Assembly: GCA_019637875.1 (NCBI GenBank)
Contig: JAHBUW010000005.1
Location: forward strand, 124,001 to 188,000
DNA: 64,000 bases
Direction: 5' to 3'
Origin: Pseudobdellovibrionaceae bacterium
GTDB lineage: Bacteria > Bdellovibrionota > Bdellovibrionia > Bdellovibrionales > Bdellovibrionaceae
Shown here: piece after piece, positions 8,491-16,698 of the stretch
How positions within the stretch are numbered: position 1 is the first letter of the stretch
How the letters are laid out: each line of letters starts with the position of its first letter
Notes under the pieces: generated by a model
Told to the model about the DNA's origin: nothing
The model's database searches: none
What the model saw: only the letters and a program-made list of their open reading frames with translations
Position numbers and translations under genes: made by a program

Positions 8491-8907
8491 CTAGCGCAGG
8501 ATCCAGCAGCGAAGCGCGATCGTTTCTTTATAACCTTCTTCGCCGTTGATCTGCAGATAGCCTTTGAACGGAGCGGTCCGCGCGCCCAGATCCTTCGGCA
8601 GGACCGCGCGGAACCAATGCCACGCATCTTCCAAGGCCGCGAAACGATTGTGACCTTGGTAGCTTTTCGCGACGGGTTTGTAGTTGGGGTCCGCGGCGAT
8701 ATCGTACGTATCCGATTGGTAGGCGCCTTTCACGACGGCCTTCACCAAGCGCTCGTCCGATTCCACGTCAGCGGTGAAATAAACGTAGTCATTCGTGGGC
8801 GACGCGTTCCAACCTTCGACCTTTGCGAAGGACTTGCAGGACAGGACCGGCGCGGCATTCGCGACCGCGGCAAAAAGCGACATCAGGGCGACGAAGACGA
8901 ATTTCAT
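8491..8907 (-). CDS. Small exported hypothetical protein
   Basis: A 138-residue protein starting MKFVFVALMS at 8907, with TGGAGG about six bases upstream. The signal peptide is clear, with cleavage after ANA. The mature protein has two Cys residues (LSCKSF near the start, LRCWIL at the end) that could form a disulfide joining its ends, and many aromatic and beta-type segments. No family was recognised. It ends four bases from the stop of the Rnk-like gene, tail to tail. Confidence 0.7.
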   Translation of the reverse strand: MKFVFVALMSLFAAVANAAPVLSCKSFAKVEGWNASPTNDYVYFTADVESDERLVKAVVKGAYQSDTYDIAADPNYKPVAKSYQGHNRFAALEDAWHWFRAVLPKDLGARTAPFKGYLQINGEEGYKETIALRCWILR

Positions 8908-9016
8908 GGGAACCTCCAGATGCGCGCCTTTTCCGGGACGCGGCACTCCAGGTCAAGCGTGGAAATGCGGCGGCCATGCGTTGACGTCGATCTTGGCGGC
9001 ATCCAAACTTAAAACC

Positions 9017-10537
9017 ATGAATTTTGCGCTCATCGCCCTCGTTTTGACCGGTTCCCTGTTCGCCCAGACGCCGACCCCGCGGCCCGCGACCTTAAACGAA
9101 CGCCTGAAACCCCTCGCCACCGTGCCGGCCGAGCGCAAATTCCCCACCCTTCTCGATCCGGTCACGGACGTCGTCATGACCTTGACCGGTTCGAATGCCG
9201 AGTCCATTCGCGGAGTCGCACGCGTGCTCGCGAAAAATGCGCCGACGGTGAAGCTGTGGGTCTTCTTTCCGGAAAGTTTTGACCCTTTGAATCCGAAACA
9301 AAAGCCGCGCGTGGCGAAGACGCTCGCGGATTTGCAAAAGGATCTGAAGAAAGAAGCGGCGGGAGTGCACGTCGAATACCAAACGCATCCGTATTTGCAG
9401 TACCCGAACCCCCAAGATCTCGGTCAGTTCTTCTGGTATCTGGAGCAGAAAACCTGGCGCACGGGTTTCGTGGATTTTCACCGCGGCGGGCGCGAGCTGA
9501 AAACCGAAATCTGGCCGCTCGAGAACGCGAAGATCTTCAAAGCCGAACTGCCCCTCGAAGAACCGCTGCTCTTGGTCGACCGATTGAAAACGAATTTCGG
9601 CGCCGAAATCCTGCGCCTGCCCGTCCCGGCCCGCGACTTTGGCGACGCGATCGCCGCGAATCATGGCGGGAACGCCGTCCTACTTCCCGGCAAGATCCTC
9701 GTCGTCGGCGCGAGCCTGGCCGAAGCTCCGCGCGCAATGCTCGCCCAGTGGACCGGCGCGCACGCGCTCACGGTGGCTACCCGCTTTTTGCAACAGCCGC
9801 TGCTGTCGCAGGCCTACGCGTTCGTGCCCGCGACCGGGCCTTGCGGTTACGCGCTGGTCGTCGCCTCGCCGCTCGAGGGATTGCAGGTTCGGCAGAAAGA
9901 GTCCTTCAAAAAGGGCGACCTCGATGAACGCATTCTAGAGACCGTTTTTTACTTCGCGAAGAACCCGAACCTGAACGCGGACGGCGTTTGGAAAGTCGAG
10001 GACTTCGAACTGACCCGCGCGCCCCGCACCTACCGCGAACGCGAGACCGGGGACGACTTCGTCGGCCAACCGCGCTTTTTCGACTTCGTGGTGCAAAAGA
10101 CCTTGCAGGCCGAAGCCGAGATCCAAACCTCGGCGCGCGAGCTGCGGGCGGCGCTCAAGGCGCGCAAGCTCTGCGCGGATCTGCCCGTCCTGCGCGTGCC
10201 CGTGATCGCTTTCGTCGCCGACGAGAACGAATACTTCGACGGCGAAAACGGCGTCGGCGCCGACGGGCGCGCGCAGATGTTGAGCCCCACCACGAACCTC
10301 GTCTCGGTCGGCCCGGACGTTTTGATGGGCGATTTCCAGAATTCCCCCGAGCCCTACCGTAAAGAACTGCGTGAGCGCACGCAGAAGGCACTGGAAACCG
10401 GCGGGGTCCCGCGCGAGCGCCAACACTTTCTGCCGAGCGAGTTCTACAACGAAAGTCTGGGTTCGCTGGGCGGTGGTCTGCTTCTTCTGCGGCGACCGGC
10501 GGAAATCCCGACGGAAGCCCCGGCCCGTTCACAATAA
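9017..10537 (+). CDS. Exported hypothetical protein of about 500 residues
   Basis: A 506-residue protein starting MNFALIALVL with a short signal peptide (cleavage near LFA-QT). The mature part alternates beta and alpha segments; notable stretches are FVDFHRGGRELKTE, NHGGNAVLLPGKILVVG and, near the end, NLVSVGPDVLMGD and EFYNESLGSLGGG. The repeated GGN/H-D type motifs and a C-terminal region with conserved-looking Asn and Gly residues loosely recall the amidinotransferase/peptidylarginine-deiminase propeller fold, but the diagnostic catalytic Cys is not evident. This is only a suggestion, and the function is unknown. It is followed after 38 bases by another exported protein on the same strand. 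Confidence 0.72.
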   Translation: MNFALIALVLTGSLFAQTPTPRPATLNERLKPLATVPAERKFPTLLDPVTDVVMTLTGSNAESIRGVARVLAKNAPTVKLWVFFPESFDPLNPKQKPRVAKTLADLQKDLKKEAAGVHVEYQTHPYLQYPNPQDLGQFFWYLEQKTWRTGFVDFHRGGRELKTEIWPLENAKIFKAELPLEEPLLLVDRLKTNFGAEILRLPVPARDFGDAIAANHGGNAVLLPGKILVVGASLAEAPRAMLAQWTGAHALTVATRFLQQPLLSQAYAFVPATGPCGYALVVASPLEGLQVRQKESFKKGDLDERILETVFYFAKNPNLNADGVWKVEDFELTRAPRTYRERETGDDFVGQPRFFDFVVQKTLQAEAEIQTSARELRAALKARKLCADLPVLRVPVIAFVADENEYFDGENGVGADGRAQMLSPTTNLVSVGPDVLMGDFQNSPEPYRKELRERTQKALETGGVPRERQHFLPSEFYNESLGSLGGGLLLLRRPAEIPTEAPARSQ

Positions 10538-10575
10538 TTTCTCGGGTAAATGCCCCCGGCGTCCGATAAGAAGAC

Positions 10576-11967
10576 ATGCCGGAATCGGGATTTTTCGCTC
10601 GCCTCATCGGACTTAGCTTCGCGCTCGCCTTGATGGCGGGCCCGTTCCCGCTTGCCGTCGCGAAGAACCACTCTCCGCTTCCGGAAGTCATCATGCTCGA
10701 AGACGAGATCGAAGAGATCTTGCCGCCCGCGCCGAAACAAAAAGGCGCGCAGGCGAAACCCACGCCGACTCCCGACCCCATCGAAGAAGAAGATCAGGAC
10801 GCCGAGGCGGCCGCAAGTCAAACGCCCGACCTCGATCGCATTCCGGTGCGCGAAGAGCCCGCGAAGGCCCCCGCCCGTCGCAGTGCGAGTGCGGTCGCCG
10901 CGCCCGCGGTGGTCCCCGCCGCGAAAACCGTCACGACGCCTCCGGTGAAGTCGGCCCCGCAGACCACCGCGAAGCCCGTAGCGGCGCCGAACGCGGAGTC
11001 CCCCGCACCGCAAGTCAAAGCTCCGCCACAGACGCAACCGAAGCCGGCCGTCACGACGAAGACTCCGCCCGTTGCGAAGCCCGCTCCCACCGCGAAGACG
11101 AAAGCCGCCGAGGCCGCGATCTTCGGCGCGACCGGCGATGCGCAACTTCCGCAAAAAGAGGCGACGGCTCCCGTCGAGACCGCGCCCGTCAAACCCGCGA
11201 ACGTGGAAAGCATCGCGGTTCCGCCCGCGCCGGAAAAAAGCGTCGCCGCGCCGACGACGGAAACGACGGACGTCACCGAGGCCCCCTCCGTGGCGGCGCC
11301 TTCGGGAGGATTCTCCGTGAAGCCCAAAGCGGCCGACGCCGTCATTCGGCCCGCGGCCGCCGATGCCGCGCTCGATCCGCAGAGCGTGCGTGATCCACTC
11401 GCGCCGCCAGCTATGGACGAGATCGTCGTCGATCCCGCGAAAGTGCCGCGCGTCCTGCCCGAGAAAGCGGGAACCGCGAGCCCTCCGAAAAAAGCCGCCA
11501 AAGAGATCACGAAGAAAAAGCCGAAGTCCGCGATGGGTAAAAAACCCGCCGCGCGCAAAGCGGCTTCGACCGCGAAACGTGTTCCCGCAAAGAAAGCCAA
11601 AACCGGCGGCGTTTTCGAAAAAGCGCCCGCGGCGGCGCTCGACGACAATCCGGATGCGCCCTACCGCGACCCTTCGCTTGATCAAGAAGGTGAAGACGAC
11701 GTCGAAGAGTACTCCGAGCCCGAACGCGAGCCCGCCGACGAAGGCGACGTGCGCACCTTCCGCGACACCATCAGCTCGGTCGTCGACTTCAATCAAAATT
11801 GGGAAGTGAACTTCGTGAAAAACGGCCGCTACCGCATCCGCGGTCAGCCGAACGAGATTTTCGATTACCAACAGAGCGGTCAGTATTTAGAGGTGCAGGT
11901 GCTTGAAAGCGAGCGCCGCATCCTCTCGATTCAACCGATCAAAGTGCGTTTCCGTCAGATCCGTTAG
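10576..11967 (+). CDS. Exported Ala/Pro/Lys-rich protein with small C-terminal domain
   Basis: A 463-residue protein with a signal peptide (about 1-29). Residues 30-395 are low-complexity, rich in Ala, Pro, Lys, Thr and Val, with mixed acidic and basic runs and no clear fold. The last 75 residues (VDFNQNWEVNFVKNGRYRIRGQPNEIFDY onward) look like a compact beta domain. Such long disordered, charged linkers are typical of envelope-spanning tethers or wall-binding proteins. The Pro-Ala-Lys bias resembles TonB-like stalks, but no TonB domain or membrane anchor beyond the signal is seen. Function unknown. It may share a transcript with the genes on either side. Confidence 0.7.
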   Translation: MPESGFFARLIGLSFALALMAGPFPLAVAKNHSPLPEVIMLEDEIEEILPPAPKQKGAQAKPTPTPDPIEEEDQDAEAAASQTPDLDRIPVREEPAKAPARRSASAVAAPAVVPAAKTVTTPPVKSAPQTTAKPVAAPNAESPAPQVKAPPQTQPKPAVTTKTPPVAKPAPTAKTKAAEAAIFGATGDAQLPQKEATAPVETAPVKPANVESIAVPPAPEKSVAAPTTETTDVTEAPSVAAPSGGFSVKPKAADAVIRPAAADAALDPQSVRDPLAPPAMDEIVVDPAKVPRVLPEKAGTASPPKKAAKEITKKKPKSAMGKKPAARKAASTAKRVPAKKAKTGGVFEKAPAAALDDNPDAPYRDPSLDQEGEDDVEEYSEPEREPADEGDVRTFRDTISSVVDFNQNWEVNFVKNGRYRIRGQPNEIFDYQQSGQYLEVQVLESERRILSIQPIKVRFRQIR

Positions 11968-11984
11968 CCAGGGAGTCCTCGAAC

Positions 11985-12998
11985 ATGCGTCACCACCTGT
12001 TCTTTTCGATCCTCGCGCTCACGCCCGCGGTTTTCGCGGCGAACCCGATCGTACCCGTGACGGCAAGCGCGCCCGCCCCCGCCGCGAAACCCTGCTCGAT
12101 CGAAGAACGCAAGACGAAGTCCGGCCTTTCTTACGTCCGCTTCACGGGACGTACGGGACTGCGTACGGATATCCTGTACGCGCCGCACATGGACCCGTCG
12201 ATGCTCGCGGACCTGCAGACGTTGCTTTCGAACGAAATCAAGACGCCCGCGACCTTCAAGACCATCAAAGAGCTCGCGAACAAAGTGAAGTCCACCCACC
12301 GCGAGATCACCGCCGCGAAACGCCGCGAGCTCGCGTTGCTGGATGATCTGACCGAAGGCGAAAAAATCCGCTGGCTGGGCGTGGAGCTTCCCGAATCGGA
12401 CGTGGCCGCGCTTCGCAAACACATCGTGCTTGAAAGAATCAAACTGGAAAAACTTTTGACCGACGCCGGCGTCAGCCTGCGCGACTCGGACGACATGGTT
12501 CTGCTCATCCACGACAGCGTCCAGTACTGGCTGACGGCGGCGCCCGACCGGATCAAGACCTACAATTTCATCGGCATCGAAAGCGAGAAAGAGCACGGCA
12601 TCGCTTTACGGAGCGCCGAGAAGATTGAAAAGCTCAAACGCGCTTTGCAAGAGTACGACACGCAGATTCAGTCGGTCAGCCCCGAGGACTTGAAAAGCCT
12701 CGAAGAGGAGATCGGTCACATCCTGGGCGAAAAACGCTCGATCGCGCGTGAATCCGAGAAACGTATCGTGCAGCGCTTTCCCAGCAGTGAATCGCAGGGA
12801 ATGGCGCAGTCGCAGATCCAAGCGGCGCGTGACCTCGTCCTCGCGTCCCGCCGTCGCGATCAGCTGATCGCCGAGCGTATCAACCACAACATCGCGGGCC
12901 ACGGCATCTTGACCATGGGTCGCGCGCACAAGGACAGTCTGGCCGAGTTCCTCATCCAGACCTGTGAACGCCAGCCGGAAGCGAAAGCGCGGCTTTAG
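11985..12998 (+). CDS. Exported TraB/PrgY-like hypothetical protein
   Basis: A 337-residue protein with a clean signal peptide (MRHHLFFSILALTPAVFA-AN) and GGGAG about nine bases before the ATG. The mature protein is largely helical and ends with RRRDQLIAERINHNIAGHGILTMGRAHKDSLAEFLIQ. A C-terminal 'RD..IAERI' helix followed by a strand and G-x-x-H-x-x-x-L is the pattern of the TraB/PrgY/GumN-type hydrolase-like fold. The match rests on this tail alone, so the family call is tentative. Its stop overlaps the stop of the converging gene by four bases. Confidence 0.62.
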   Translation: MRHHLFFSILALTPAVFAANPIVPVTASAPAPAAKPCSIEERKTKSGLSYVRFTGRTGLRTDILYAPHMDPSMLADLQTLLSNEIKTPATFKTIKELANKVKSTHREITAAKRRELALLDDLTEGEKIRWLGVELPESDVAALRKHIVLERIKLEKLLTDAGVSLRDSDDMVLLIHDSVQYWLTAAPDRIKTYNFIGIESEKEHGIALRSAEKIEKLKRALQEYDTQIQSVSPEDLKSLEEEIGHILGEKRSIARESEKRIVQRFPSSESQGMAQSQIQAARDLVLASRRRDQLIAERINHNIAGHGILTMGRAHKDSLAEFLIQTCERQPEAKARL

Positions 12999-13639
12999 AT
13001 CTTGATCACGAGGTCGTTCTTGATCTCGTCCGCATTTTCGCCCGTGCAGGGAAAATGTTTTCGCAGCACTTGACCGACTTTACGGATCGCGGTGGTGAAT
13101 CCCTCGGGCAGACGGCCCGAACGCAGGTCATCGGCGAATTCGGCGGTCAGGGCCTCCCACTCGTCGGGACGCACGGCTTGCGCCACCGCCTCGTCACCCA
13201 ACACGACCACCTTGCGCTCGTGCCAAGACACCATCAACAGCACGCCCGTGCGTTTTTTCGTATGACGTAAACGCACGTTCTCGAGTTCCACGATCGCGCG
13301 ACCGTGCACGGCCGCCCGCAGATCCTCACGCGGGATCAAACGCCGTCGGAGCGACGGAAACGCGCGAAAGACGTAGGGCGGCAGCAGAATCGCGATCGCC
13401 ACGAGGGCGATCTCGGCCAGCCAGAAGCTCCAGTGCCCGGGATCGATCAACGTCAGCGGTCCCGTCAGCAAAAGTAAAACGAGCGTGAGCGTCCATTCGG
13501 CGCTGCGACCGGGGGTCGATTGCGAGACGATCATGGGGACGATCTCGCCCCAGGTTCCCTCTTCGGCGCGGTGAACTTCGTCCGAGATCTTCAGAACGTC
13601 TTGAGCCGACAGACGGCCTTTCAGGAAATCACCAGTCAC
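12995..13639 (-). CDS. TPM-domain membrane protein
   Basis: A 214-residue protein. The start is a GTG at 13639, overlapping the upstream ygcG-like gene by 11 bases and preceded by GGAGGAGGGG. The N-terminal part (KISDEVHRAEEGTWGEIVPMIV) and the C-terminal part (RTGVLLMVSWHERKVVVLGDEAVAQ) are two halves of a TPM-type alpha/beta domain. They are separated by two membrane segments (about 48-62 and 68-85, the second ending at LLPPYVF). It is the third gene of a lemA-ygcG-TPM operon, a grouping found in many bacteria. TPM proteins are known from photosystem repair in plants; their bacterial role in the envelope is poorly defined. Confidence 0.82.
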   Translation of the reverse strand: MTGDFLKGRLSAQDVLKISDEVHRAEEGTWGEIVPMIVSQSTPGRSAEWTLTLVLLLLTGPLTLIDPGHWSFWLAEIALVAIAILLPPYVFRAFPSLRRRLIPREDLRAAVHGRAIVELENVRLRHTKKRTGVLLMVSWHERKVVVLGDEAVAQAVRPDEWEALTAEFADDLRSGRLPEGFTTAIRKVGQVLRKHFPCTGENADEIKNDLVIKI

Positions 13640-14390
13640 CGCTCGCCCCTCCTCCGGAAAATCCACCACCGCCGCCGGACCAACCTCCGCCCGAACCGCC
13701 ACCCCAGCTGGAGCCTCCGCCACCGCCAGACCAACCGCCACCGGAGCCCAGATAATAGCCGCCGAGAAACGGCGCAAGTCCTCCACGACGACGGCGACCG
13801 CGGCCGAGGAAGCTCAGCAAAATGATCACCACGAGTATCATCAGATGAATGTACTGCGCGACCTGGTCGGACATCCCCTCATCGGTGGGTGCGGCCTCGA
13901 CGAATTCGTCACCGGCCGCGGCCAAGATCCGCAAAGTCCCCTCGCGGATGCCGCCGGCGTAATTTCCGGATCGGAAAAACGGCGCCACCCGGTCAGCCAA
14001 AATGCGCTTCGCGGTCACGTCGGGAAGATCGCCTTCGAGGCCCTGTCCGACTTCGATGCGCATCTTGCGGTCGTTGATGGCGACCAGGAAAAGGGCGCCT
14101 TGATCGCCCTTCGCGGTGCCGAGCTTCCAGGCGTCGACGACCTTGAGCGCCGCTTGCTCGACGGGTTCGCCGCCGAGAGTGGGCACGATCAGAATTTGCA
14201 GTTGGATTTTTCCCGCGGCGTGCGCGTTGCGGATCAAAGCCTCGAGCTCGGACTTGGTGCCCGCATCAAGGACGCCCGCCATGTCCTGGACGGGTTCGCG
14301 TAAGGGCGGGACCGTGAACTGCGCTTCGGCGATCACCGCCGCGAACAGCAGCGCGACCAGAAGTCCCGCTTTGAACACGAGACCTCGCAT
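13629..14390 (-). CDS. YgcG-family TPM-domain protein with glycine-rich tail
   Basis: A 253-residue protein. A signal peptide (cleavage after AEA) is followed by the TPM phosphatase-like domain (about 30-165; VQDMAGVLDAGTKSELEALI, GALFLVAINDRKMRIEVGQGLEG). A membrane segment follows at about 180-195, then a basic RGRRRR stop-transfer stretch and a Gly/Ser/Trp repeat tail (GGGGWSGGGGG type), as usual in YgcG. The start codon overlaps the lemA stop as TGATG, so the two are translated together. It should be membrane-anchored with the TPM domain outside. Confidence 0.9.
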   Translation of the reverse strand: MRGLVFKAGLLVALLFAAVIAEAQFTVPPLREPVQDMAGVLDAGTKSELEALIRNAHAAGKIQLQILIVPTLGGEPVEQAALKVVDAWKLGTAKGDQGALFLVAINDRKMRIEVGQGLEGDLPDVTAKRILADRVAPFFRSGNYAGGIREGTLRILAAAGDEFVEAAPTDEGMSDQVAQYIHLMILVVIILLSFLGRGRRRRGGLAPFLGGYYLGSGGGWSGGGGGSSWGGGSGGGWSGGGGGFSGGGASGDW

Positions 14391-14989
14391 CAGAATTTCA
14401 CTTCCGGTGCTTTTTCATTTTGTTCTTTTTCCGCCGCCGAGACGTCCCATTGGGGCATCTTGTCGTGGTGGTAAAGAATCGAGTTCGTCCAGCTCGTCGG
14501 CGGAACGGTAATCAGATTGTTGAAGGCCTTGATGTCTTCGATCAAACGTTGGCGCGCGACGGTGATGCGGTTTTCGGTGCCCTCGAGCTGCGCTTGCAGA
14601 TCGCGGAAATTCGCATCGGCCTTCAGATTCGGGTATTGCTCGGAAACGACCATCAAACGACCCAACGCCTGGGACAACTGCCCCTGAGCCGCCTGGAACT
14701 CGGCCAATTTTTCCGGCGTCACTTTCGAGGGATCGACGGTGACCGCCGTCGCTTTCGCGCGGGCTTCGGTCACTTGCGTGAGGGTCGCTTGCTCGTGGGA
14801 GGCGTAACCCTTCACCGTGTTCACAAGGTTCGGCACCAGATCGGCGCGGCGTTTATACTGATTCGTGACTTCGGCCAGCGCGGCTTCGGTTTGGTTTTTC
14901 GCGGTGGGGATGCTTTGCCAACCACAGCCAGCGAAGAAGAGCGCGGTGAAAGACAGTAGGAACAACGACGACAGCTTTTGCAGTTTCAT
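14390..14989 (-). CDS. lemA: LemA-family protein
   Basis: A 199-residue protein starting MKLQKLSSLF at 14989, with AAAGGAG at a good distance. The N-terminal hydrophobic segment ends FFAGC, so it may be lipidated. The long helical domain carries the LemA hallmarks NQYKRRADLVPNLVNTVKGYASHE, EAQ-type helices (LAEFQAAQGQLSQALGRLMVVSEQYPNLKAD) and AFNNLITVPPTSW at the end. LemA proteins form helical bundles anchored to the membrane, and their biochemical role is unclear. It is the first gene of the lemA-ygcG-TPM operon. Confidence 0.92.
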   Translation of the reverse strand: MKLQKLSSLFLLSFTALFFAGCGWQSIPTAKNQTEAALAEVTNQYKRRADLVPNLVNTVKGYASHEQATLTQVTEARAKATAVTVDPSKVTPEKLAEFQAAQGQLSQALGRLMVVSEQYPNLKADANFRDLQAQLEGTENRITVARQRLIEDIKAFNNLITVPPTSWTNSILYHHDKMPQWDVSAAEKEQNEKAPEVKF

Positions 14990-15099
14990 GGTTCGACTCC
15001 TTTGATCAGGTCCCGTGCGCATTATGGGATTTGCGCGCGGAAACTCAATCTTTTTGCCCATGACTCTTGGCGCAACCCGGAGTAGTTTGAAGCGCATTC

Positions 15100-16698
15100 A
15101 TGGAAAAAATCCAGTGGCGACATTTTGAAACCGAAGACCTGCTCTTCGTCGATAAACCCGACGGCATCGCCACGCACGCGCCCCATCCCGGGCTCGAGGG
15201 TTATATCGAAACCTGGCAGGAGCAACTTCGACACGAAGGCCGCCTGAGCGGCCGACCAGAGTCCGAAGGCCGCCTGAGCGACCGACCGGAGCCCGGCCTT
15301 TGGGTTTGCCACCGCTTGGACAAAACCACCTCGGGCGCCATGGTCTTCGCGAAAACCAAAGAGGCCGCGAACCGTTTGCGCCTGGATTTCGAAAATCGTC
15401 GTGTCGGGAAAACCTACTGGTTTTTGACCGATCGTCGCTCCGACCAAGAAGAACTCCTGATGGAAAGCGAGATCCGCAAGGAGGGCTCCGCTTTTGTGAG
15501 TGATCCCTCCTCTTCGTCACCCAATTCAAAAACCCGCTTCGCGCGCATCAAGCGCTCGCCCTTTTTTGAACTGTGGGCCGCCTACCCCGAATCCGGAAAA
15601 CCCCACCAGATCCGTTTGCACGCACGGGATTTGGGGCTGCCGATTCTGGGCGACGGCCTTTACGGCGGTTCCAGCTTCGCGCGTCTGTGTCTCCACGCGG
15701 TCGAGCTGCGCGTTCCGGGCGCGCCCGTTTGGACCTGCCCGGCCCCGCGTTTGTTCGAACGCCTCGGCGTTCTGAAGGCGAACGAGATCGTCACCGCACT
15801 GTGCGCGATCGACCGGCGCTACCGTCAGTTCGATTTTCTGCGCGATCCCGAAATGTGTCTGCGGCTGATGGAGTTCGAAGCGCCGGGTTTACAGATGGAC
15901 CTTTTGGGTTCCCAAGCCTGGCTGCAATGGTTCCGCGAGGCCGATCCGACCCCGCGCGAACTGGAACGCTGGGCGCTCGTCTCGCGCATCTTAGGTCGTC
16001 CGCTTTTGATCCAGAAGCGCTGGAACCGCGGCGAAAAGTCCGGTCCCGCGCCGAAGTGGCGCGACGAGAACTACCGCGACGTTTGGACCGCGCGCGAGAA
16101 CGGCGTGACCTATGAGTTCCGCACGGACTCGGGCGAATCCCACGGCTTGTTCCTGGATCAACGCGCGAACCGCACGCGCGTGCGCGAAATCTCCGAGGGG
16201 AAAAGCGTTTTGAATCTCTTCGCGTATACGGGCGGCTTCGGCATCGCCGCCGCTTTGGGGGGCGCGACGTCGGTCACGACCGTCGACCTCAGCAAAGCCG
16301 CCATCGAGTGGAGTAAACGCAACTTCGCGCTGAACCCCGAAGCCGGCGCCGGAGACAACCAAGAGTTCTTCGCCGCGGACTGCTTCTTCTTCCTGGAGCG
16401 CGCGGCGAAACGTGACCGCCGCTGGGATTTGATCGTATGCGATCCGCCGATCTTCTCGCGCGGGGAACGCGTCTTCCGTTTAGAGAAGGACCTGCCGCTG
16501 CTCGTGAAGCTCTGCCGAAGTGTGCTCGCGAAAAACGGGACGCTCTTTTTTTCGACTCACTTCGAAGGCTGGGACTACGTCGATATCGAAAAGATCCTGC
16601 GGAAGAACTTTCCGTCGGTGAAAATCGAACGCGGACAGCTGGAGCGCGACGTGCCCCAGCCTCCCTGCACGCTCAAATCATTTTTTCTGAGGTTTTGA
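15100..16698 (+). CDS. Fused RluA-type pseudouridine synthase and RlmI-type rRNA methyltransferase
   Basis: A 532-residue two-domain RNA-modification protein. Residues 1-225 are an RluA-family pseudouridine synthase, with HRLDKTTSG at 71-79 (catalytic D74) and PHQIRLHARDLGLPILGDGLYG at 168-189. Residues 270-532 are a class I SAM methyltransferase of the RlmI/RlmK type: SGESHGLFLDQR, motif I NLFAYTGGFG (372-381), VDLS (395-398) and DPPIFS (448-453). Either domain could act on 23S rRNA; target positions cannot be read from sequence. A 30-base tandem repeat inserts GRLSGRPESE/GRLSDRPEP (47-65) in the N-terminal domain. The gene overlaps the converging gene by 21 bases. Confidence 0.87.
   Translation: MEKIQWRHFETEDLLFVDKPDGIATHAPHPGLEGYIETWQEQLRHEGRLSGRPESEGRLSDRPEPGLWVCHRLDKTTSGAMVFAKTKEAANRLRLDFENRRVGKTYWFLTDRRSDQEELLMESEIRKEGSAFVSDPSSSSPNSKTRFARIKRSPFFELWAAYPESGKPHQIRLHARDLGLPILGDGLYGGSSFARLCLHAVELRVPGAPVWTCPAPRLFERLGVLKANEIVTALCAIDRRYRQFDFLRDPEMCLRLMEFEAPGLQMDLLGSQAWLQWFREADPTPRELERWALVSRILGRPLLIQKRWNRGEKSGPAPKWRDENYRDVWTARENGVTYEFRTDSGESHGLFLDQRANRTRVREISEGKSVLNLFAYTGGFGIAAALGGATSVTTVDLSKAAIEWSKRNFALNPEAGAGDNQEFFAADCFFFLERAAKRDRRWDLIVCDPPIFSRGERVFRLEKDLPLLVKLCRSVLAKNGTLFFSTHFEGWDYVDIEKILRKNFPSVKIERGQLERDVPQPPCTLKSFFLRF
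15238..15294 (+). repeat. 30-bp tandem repeat inside the pseudouridine synthase domain
   Basis: Two copies of a 30-base unit beginning GGCCGCCTGAGCG lie in frame at 15238-15267 and 15268-15294 (the second copy is three bases short). They encode GRLSGRPESE and GRLSDRPEP. The segment falls where other RluA proteins have a short loop just before HRLD, so it is likely a recent in-frame expansion that the fold tolerates. Confidence 0.75.
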
